Assembly (NCBI RefSeq): GCF_036884255.1
Contig: NZ_CP145605.1
Coordinates: 930,001 to 994,000 of the forward strand
Direction of reading: 5' to 3'
Origin: Paenibacillus tundrae
Lineage (GTDB): Bacteria; Bacillota; Bacilli; Paenibacillales; Paenibacillaceae
DNA length: 64,000 nt
Below are positions 60,718-64,000 of this stretch, one piece after another. Below the pieces are notes generated by a model. It did not search any database. It had not been told where the DNA came from and saw nothing but the letters and a program-made list of their open reading frames with translations. A program made the translations under genes and the position numbers. Each line of letters begins with the position of its first letter. The stretch's first letter is position 1.

Positions 60718-61197
60718 ACTTCTCTATGTTCTTATTCATGAAGTTTATATGGTGTATCCGATTTCAAAATGACTTTGGACCCAGGTGCACCAAAACTACT
60801 TCCTGATATTGATAATTAATTGTATAAACTAGGAGGATTCAAGTGGGCCTATAAGACTGTTTTTAAAAGTGAATATTTTGTACAAAAGTTGTTACGGAAA
60901 TGTAATTAATTCGCTTTCTTTTATTGTTAAGTGTATTTAAAACCGCATGATGCATAAGAACTAGGAGCCGTTTATCCAGCCTATTTCCATATTTAAGGGG
61001 ATGCAATCTCGTCGTGGGTCAGCTATCGTAAGAAAGCGAAATCGCTCGCTTGCTTGTAAGCGGTGGTTTCTGAACGTAAGATGCAAGGCTTACCTGAATG
61101 CTTGAAGAGCTGGACACACGCCAGTCTGCATTCCCTTGTATACATGTATTCAAGCGTGTAGACAAGACAAATGATCAAGAGAGAAGGAGAGCGCAAC
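60718..61197. other. Long leader/intergenic region ahead of the GH3 gene
   Basis: 480 bases, AT-rich in the first half. An AGGAGG at 60831 leads only into a three-codon GTG frame. TTGTAAGCGGTGG at about 61050 vaguely recalls a catabolite-response element but lacks the second half. No gene is supported; AAGGAGAG at the end serves the GH3 start. Confidence 0.4.
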
Positions 61198-63903
61198 ATG
61201 AACAGAAGATTCAATCTAATTTTCCTCAAACGGTGGTTTATGGTGTTAATCATCGTGGCGGTTGCGGCTATGCCGTTACACGCCTTCGCCGCAGAATCTG
61301 GAGCAGACCGCCCATGGATGAACACATCCTTATCTGCGGAGGAACGTACCGAACTGCTACTTCAAGCGATGACGCTAGAAGAGAAGGTTGGTTTTGTGAC
61401 AGGTAAAGTCAATAACTATTATGGTTTCTATAATGATGGGCTGGAGCGTCTAGGAATCCCTGCACTACAGATGGCTGATGGACCAGCAGGTGTGAGGGTA
61501 GCGAACCCGGATGTTCAGGATAAAAAGTCCACGGCATTGCCTGCGCCGATTGCTCTGGCAGCATCTTGGGATACAGATCTAGCTAAGAAATACGGTGATC
61601 TGATCGGACAAGAGGCTCATGATACTACACACAATGTAGTGCTTGGCCCTGGGCTGGATATTGCACGTACACCATGGGGCTCTCGTAACTTCGAATCACT
61701 GGGTGAGGATCCGTTGCTGGCTTCTGGTATGGGAGCAGCGTATGTAAACGGAATTCAGAGCAATCCTGTGATCGCGACAGCGAAACATTATCTTCTGAAC
61801 AATCAGGAGACGGAGCGCTTTACCACCAACGCAACAGCAAGTGAGCGTGCGATTCAAGAGGTGTATGCACGACCGTTCAAGGCTGTGGTAGAACAAGCCG
61901 ATCTAGGATCAGCGATGTGTTCATTTAACCAGGTGAATGGTACATATGCTTGTGAGAACCAAGAGCTGCTGACGAACATACTGAAGGATCAGATTGGTTT
62001 CAAAGGCTTCGTGATGAGTGATTATGGTGCCAACTTCAGTACGGTAGAATCCGCCAATGCTGGACTCGATCTGGAGACACCAGGTGAGCCGTACGGTAAA
62101 TGGGGAAGTAAGCTACTGGAGGCCGTGAACAAAGGCGAGGTCAGCGAACAAACCATTGATGAAAAGGTTAGACGTATTTTGCTTCAAATGTTCGATAAAG
62201 GGCTGTTCGATAAGCCTGTAACGAATACAACAATCAATGCGAAGGCAGATGGAGCGAAAGCTCGTCAGTTTGCAGAAGAGAGTATGGTTTTGCTGCAAAA
62301 TAATGATAATATGTTGCCACTCTCCGATAATAAGCTGAACTCCATTGCTGTAATCGGCCCGGATGCAGATACAGCATCTGCAGCTGGAGGCGGTAGCAGT
62401 CTGGTTAACCCAACGTATACCGTGAGCCCATTGGAAGGCATTCGTAAACGTGCCGGAAAAGATGTTGATGTGAAGTATGCAGCGGGAACAGACCCTGTCT
62501 CGGCAGGGGATGCATTTAACGGCCCATCTGCGGTACCGTCTGCAATTTTGTCTCCAGCTAATGCTCAGAAGAGTGAGCAGAACTACGGAACAGATCAAGC
62601 AGAATTCGGCCTTCATGCTGAATATTGGACGAATAAAGATATGGAAGGTGACCCTGAACTTGTTCGCACAGACAATCAGGTCAATATGAATCTTGGATTT
62701 TACAACTATGAAGGCTTCAATGCACAGTCTTCTAAACTTCCAGTGACACCGACCAAGTTTAACAGCAAAATGTCTGCTCGCTGGACAGGTGCAATCACAG
62801 CACCAACAACAGGCGAATATCAGCTATCTCTAACGAGCCTAGGCTCTGCTAAATTGTATGTGGATGATCAGCTTCTTGTGGACAATCAGGGTGCAACTCT
62901 AAGCACAACCAAGAAGGGTATTACCTTGCAAGAAGGAGAATCCCATAATATTCGTATTGAATATCGCACGGATTTCCCAGTACAGTCGAATCATGATATG
63001 GGAGCGCAGGTTCGTTTTGGCTGGGAAGCACCGGAAGACGCAGTGGATGCCAAAATGGAAAAGGCCGTTGAACTGGCTAAAAAATCTGACGTAGCGGTTG
63101 TCGTGACACGTACGTATGACAGTGAGGGTTACGTAGACCGTTCCGATCTGGAACTGCCTAACAATCAGGAGCAGTTGATCCGCAAGGTTGCGGCAGCCAA
63201 TCCGAAGACGATTGTAGTACAGATGAGTGGACGAGCTGTAGAGATGGATTCTTGGCAAAAAGAAGTGCCATCCATTGTACAAGCTTGGTATGCTGGTCAG
63301 GAACAAGGAAATGCTGTTGCTAGGGTATTGTTCGGGGATGTGAATCCTTCAGGTAAGCTACCTGTAACGTTCCCTGCCGATGACGAACAAACGCCAGTAT
63401 CAACTGCAGAGCAGTTCCCTGGTGTCAACGGAGTAGGTAACTATTCGGAGGGAATCTTTGTAGGGTACAAAGGATACGAAAAGCAAGGCCTATCACCAAC
63501 ATTTGCGTTCGGTCATGGTCTGTCATATACAAGCTTTGATTACCGCAATCTGCATGTGAAGAATAGTGGCAAGGGAGAGGGCGCAACGGTAGAAGTGGCT
63601 CTCAACTTACGCAATACAGGCAAACGTTCGGGTGCCGAAGTGGTTCAAGTATACGTAGGTAATCTGCCAACAAAAGTGGAGACACCAGCCAAACAGCTTG
63701 CTGGTTGGGCGAAGGTAGATCTCAAGGCGGGTAAACAACAGCGTGTAAACATCAAGCTGGATCGCAGCGCCTTATCTTATTGGGATGAGAAGTCGAATGA
63801 ATGGATCATGCCTAAAGGTAAAGTATCGATCTATGTCGGTAGCGCTTCGGATGATGTCCGTCTGACAGGTAGTGTGAATATCGGAAGTCCTTCCGGTAAA
63901 TAG
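61198..63903 (+). CDS. Secreted GH3 beta-glycosidase with inserted PA14 domain
   Basis: 901 residues. Signal peptide (hydrophobic 13-30, cleavage after HAFAA). GH3 N-terminal barrel with MADGPAGVRV, ATAKHY (Lys196-His197) and nucleophile Asp275 in GFVMSDYGA; the (alpha/beta)6 sandwich follows with a PA14 domain inserted (about 470-615, LHAEYWTNKDMEGDP to LTLQEGESHNIRIEYR), then a C-terminal FnIII-like domain (GRTSGAEVVQVYV-type). The enzyme family removes terminal beta-linked glucose or xylose; PA14 inserts line the active-site pocket. AAGGAGAG is 7-8 bases from the ATG. Probably extracellular plant-polysaccharide use. Confidence 0.92.
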   Translation: MNRRFNLIFLKRWFMVLIIVAVAAMPLHAFAAESGADRPWMNTSLSAEERTELLLQAMTLEEKVGFVTGKVNNYYGFYNDGLERLGIPALQMADGPAGVRVANPDVQDKKSTALPAPIALAASWDTDLAKKYGDLIGQEAHDTTHNVVLGPGLDIARTPWGSRNFESLGEDPLLASGMGAAYVNGIQSNPVIATAKHYLLNNQETERFTTNATASERAIQEVYARPFKAVVEQADLGSAMCSFNQVNGTYACENQELLTNILKDQIGFKGFVMSDYGANFSTVESANAGLDLETPGEPYGKWGSKLLEAVNKGEVSEQTIDEKVRRILLQMFDKGLFDKPVTNTTINAKADGAKARQFAEESMVLLQNNDNMLPLSDNKLNSIAVIGPDADTASAAGGGSSLVNPTYTVSPLEGIRKRAGKDVDVKYAAGTDPVSAGDAFNGPSAVPSAILSPANAQKSEQNYGTDQAEFGLHAEYWTNKDMEGDPELVRTDNQVNMNLGFYNYEGFNAQSSKLPVTPTKFNSKMSARWTGAITAPTTGEYQLSLTSLGSAKLYVDDQLLVDNQGATLSTTKKGITLQEGESHNIRIEYRTDFPVQSNHDMGAQVRFGWEAPEDAVDAKMEKAVELAKKSDVAVVVTRTYDSEGYVDRSDLELPNNQEQLIRKVAAANPKTIVVQMSGRAVEMDSWQKEVPSIVQAWYAGQEQGNAVARVLFGDVNPSGKLPVTFPADDEQTPVSTAEQFPGVNGVGNYSEGIFVGYKGYEKQGLSPTFAFGHGLSYTSFDYRNLHVKNSGKGEGATVEVALNLRNTGKRSGAEVVQVYVGNLPTKVETPAKQLAGWAKVDLKAGKQQRVNIKLDRSALSYWDEKSNEWIMPKGKVSIYVGSASDDVRLTGSVNIGSPSGK

Positions 63904-63919
63904 AAGGAATAGATATATT

Positions 63920-63948
63920 AGTCGTGGCCTTAGGGCCGCGGCTTTTTC
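63920..63948 (+). terminator. Terminator after the GH3 gene
   Basis: AGTCGTGGCC / GGCCGCGGCT (two G-U pairs), loop TTAG, then TTTT. Confidence 0.88.
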
Positions 63949-64000
63949 TACAATAAGATCTAACAATCCTAGCTGCAAGATGAGTGAAGAATTTCGAGTA

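Noticed and set aside
61040..61065. Possible catabolite-response element ahead of the GH3 gene
   Set aside because: Only the first half (TGTAAGCG) matches; the second half needs a two-base insertion, so it is not called.

Overview
The window looks like a chromosomal segment of a Paenibacillus-type member of the Bacillota. Evidence: strong AGGAGG-type ribosome binding sites almost everywhere, frequent GTG and TTG starts, Gram-positive lipoproteins, sigma-A promoters and hairpin-plus-T-run terminators. It also holds Bacillus-type gene sets (dgk-dck, nasA/nasBC, ykoEDC, thiMDE, metNIQ) together with secreted polysaccharide enzymes typical of Paenibacillus. No rRNA, tRNA, CRISPR array, prophage or intact insertion sequence was seen. 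The first gene is cut by the window edge.

Layout. 0-11 kb: housekeeping and small accessory genes (SDR oxidoreductase, GNAT, YgjP-like metallopeptidase, DUF1801, cysteine hydrolase, secreted CAP protein, GT39-like membrane enzyme with a lipoprotein, an APH-fold kinase behind a leader-peptide/terminator region, GyrI-like and SUKH-like proteins). 11-25 kb: CBS protein, MecA/PBP3-like transpeptidase, methyltransferase, VOC protein, TetR-MFS efflux unit, two convergent paralogous lipoproteins, the dgk-dck pair, a repeat-rich interval with terminal inverted repeats, and a MerR/TipAS regulator with a 19-bp-spacer promoter. 25-34.5 kb: thiamine region. thiM-thiD-thiE (salvage and coupling, minus strand) and ykoE-ykoD-ykoC (ECF uptake, plus strand) each have their own TPP riboswitch, so both should be shut off by thiamine pyrophosphate; a radical-SAM/SPASM protein, a PL3 pectate lyase and a copper-amine-oxidase-N protein lie between them.

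34.5-48.7 kb: PQQ-propeller lipoprotein, methionine ABC importer metNIQ, a sensory block (chemoreceptor, stand-alone PAS protein, large hybrid histidine kinase with REC and HPt domains, convergent OmpR-type regulator), then a divergent XRE/MmyB regulator and a FabF-type ketosynthase that share an inverted-repeat operator. 48.8-55 kb: assimilatory nitrate genes, nasA (transporter) divergent from nasB-nasC (nitrate reductase). 55-64 kb: a small putative beta-grasp (ubiquitin/MoaD-like) protein directly upstream of a 1657-residue DUF4132 protein, then a secreted GH3 glycosidase with an inserted PA14 domain.

The most notable signal is the 420-bp nasA/nasB intergenic region. Each divergent promoter has a GlnR/TnrA box overlapping its TTGACA -35 element, and each transcript appears to start just before two hairpins with six-base loops carrying A1 and G4, followed by an intrinsic terminator. 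This matches the RNA target of ANTAR antiterminators and is present on both strands, so nitrogen status would act on initiation and a NasR/NasT-like protein, encoded outside this window, on elongation. Other leads are the beta-grasp/DUF4132 pair, the repeat element near 23.2-23.7 kb with a related end at 31.5 kb, and the 19-codon leader upstream of the APH-fold kinase.
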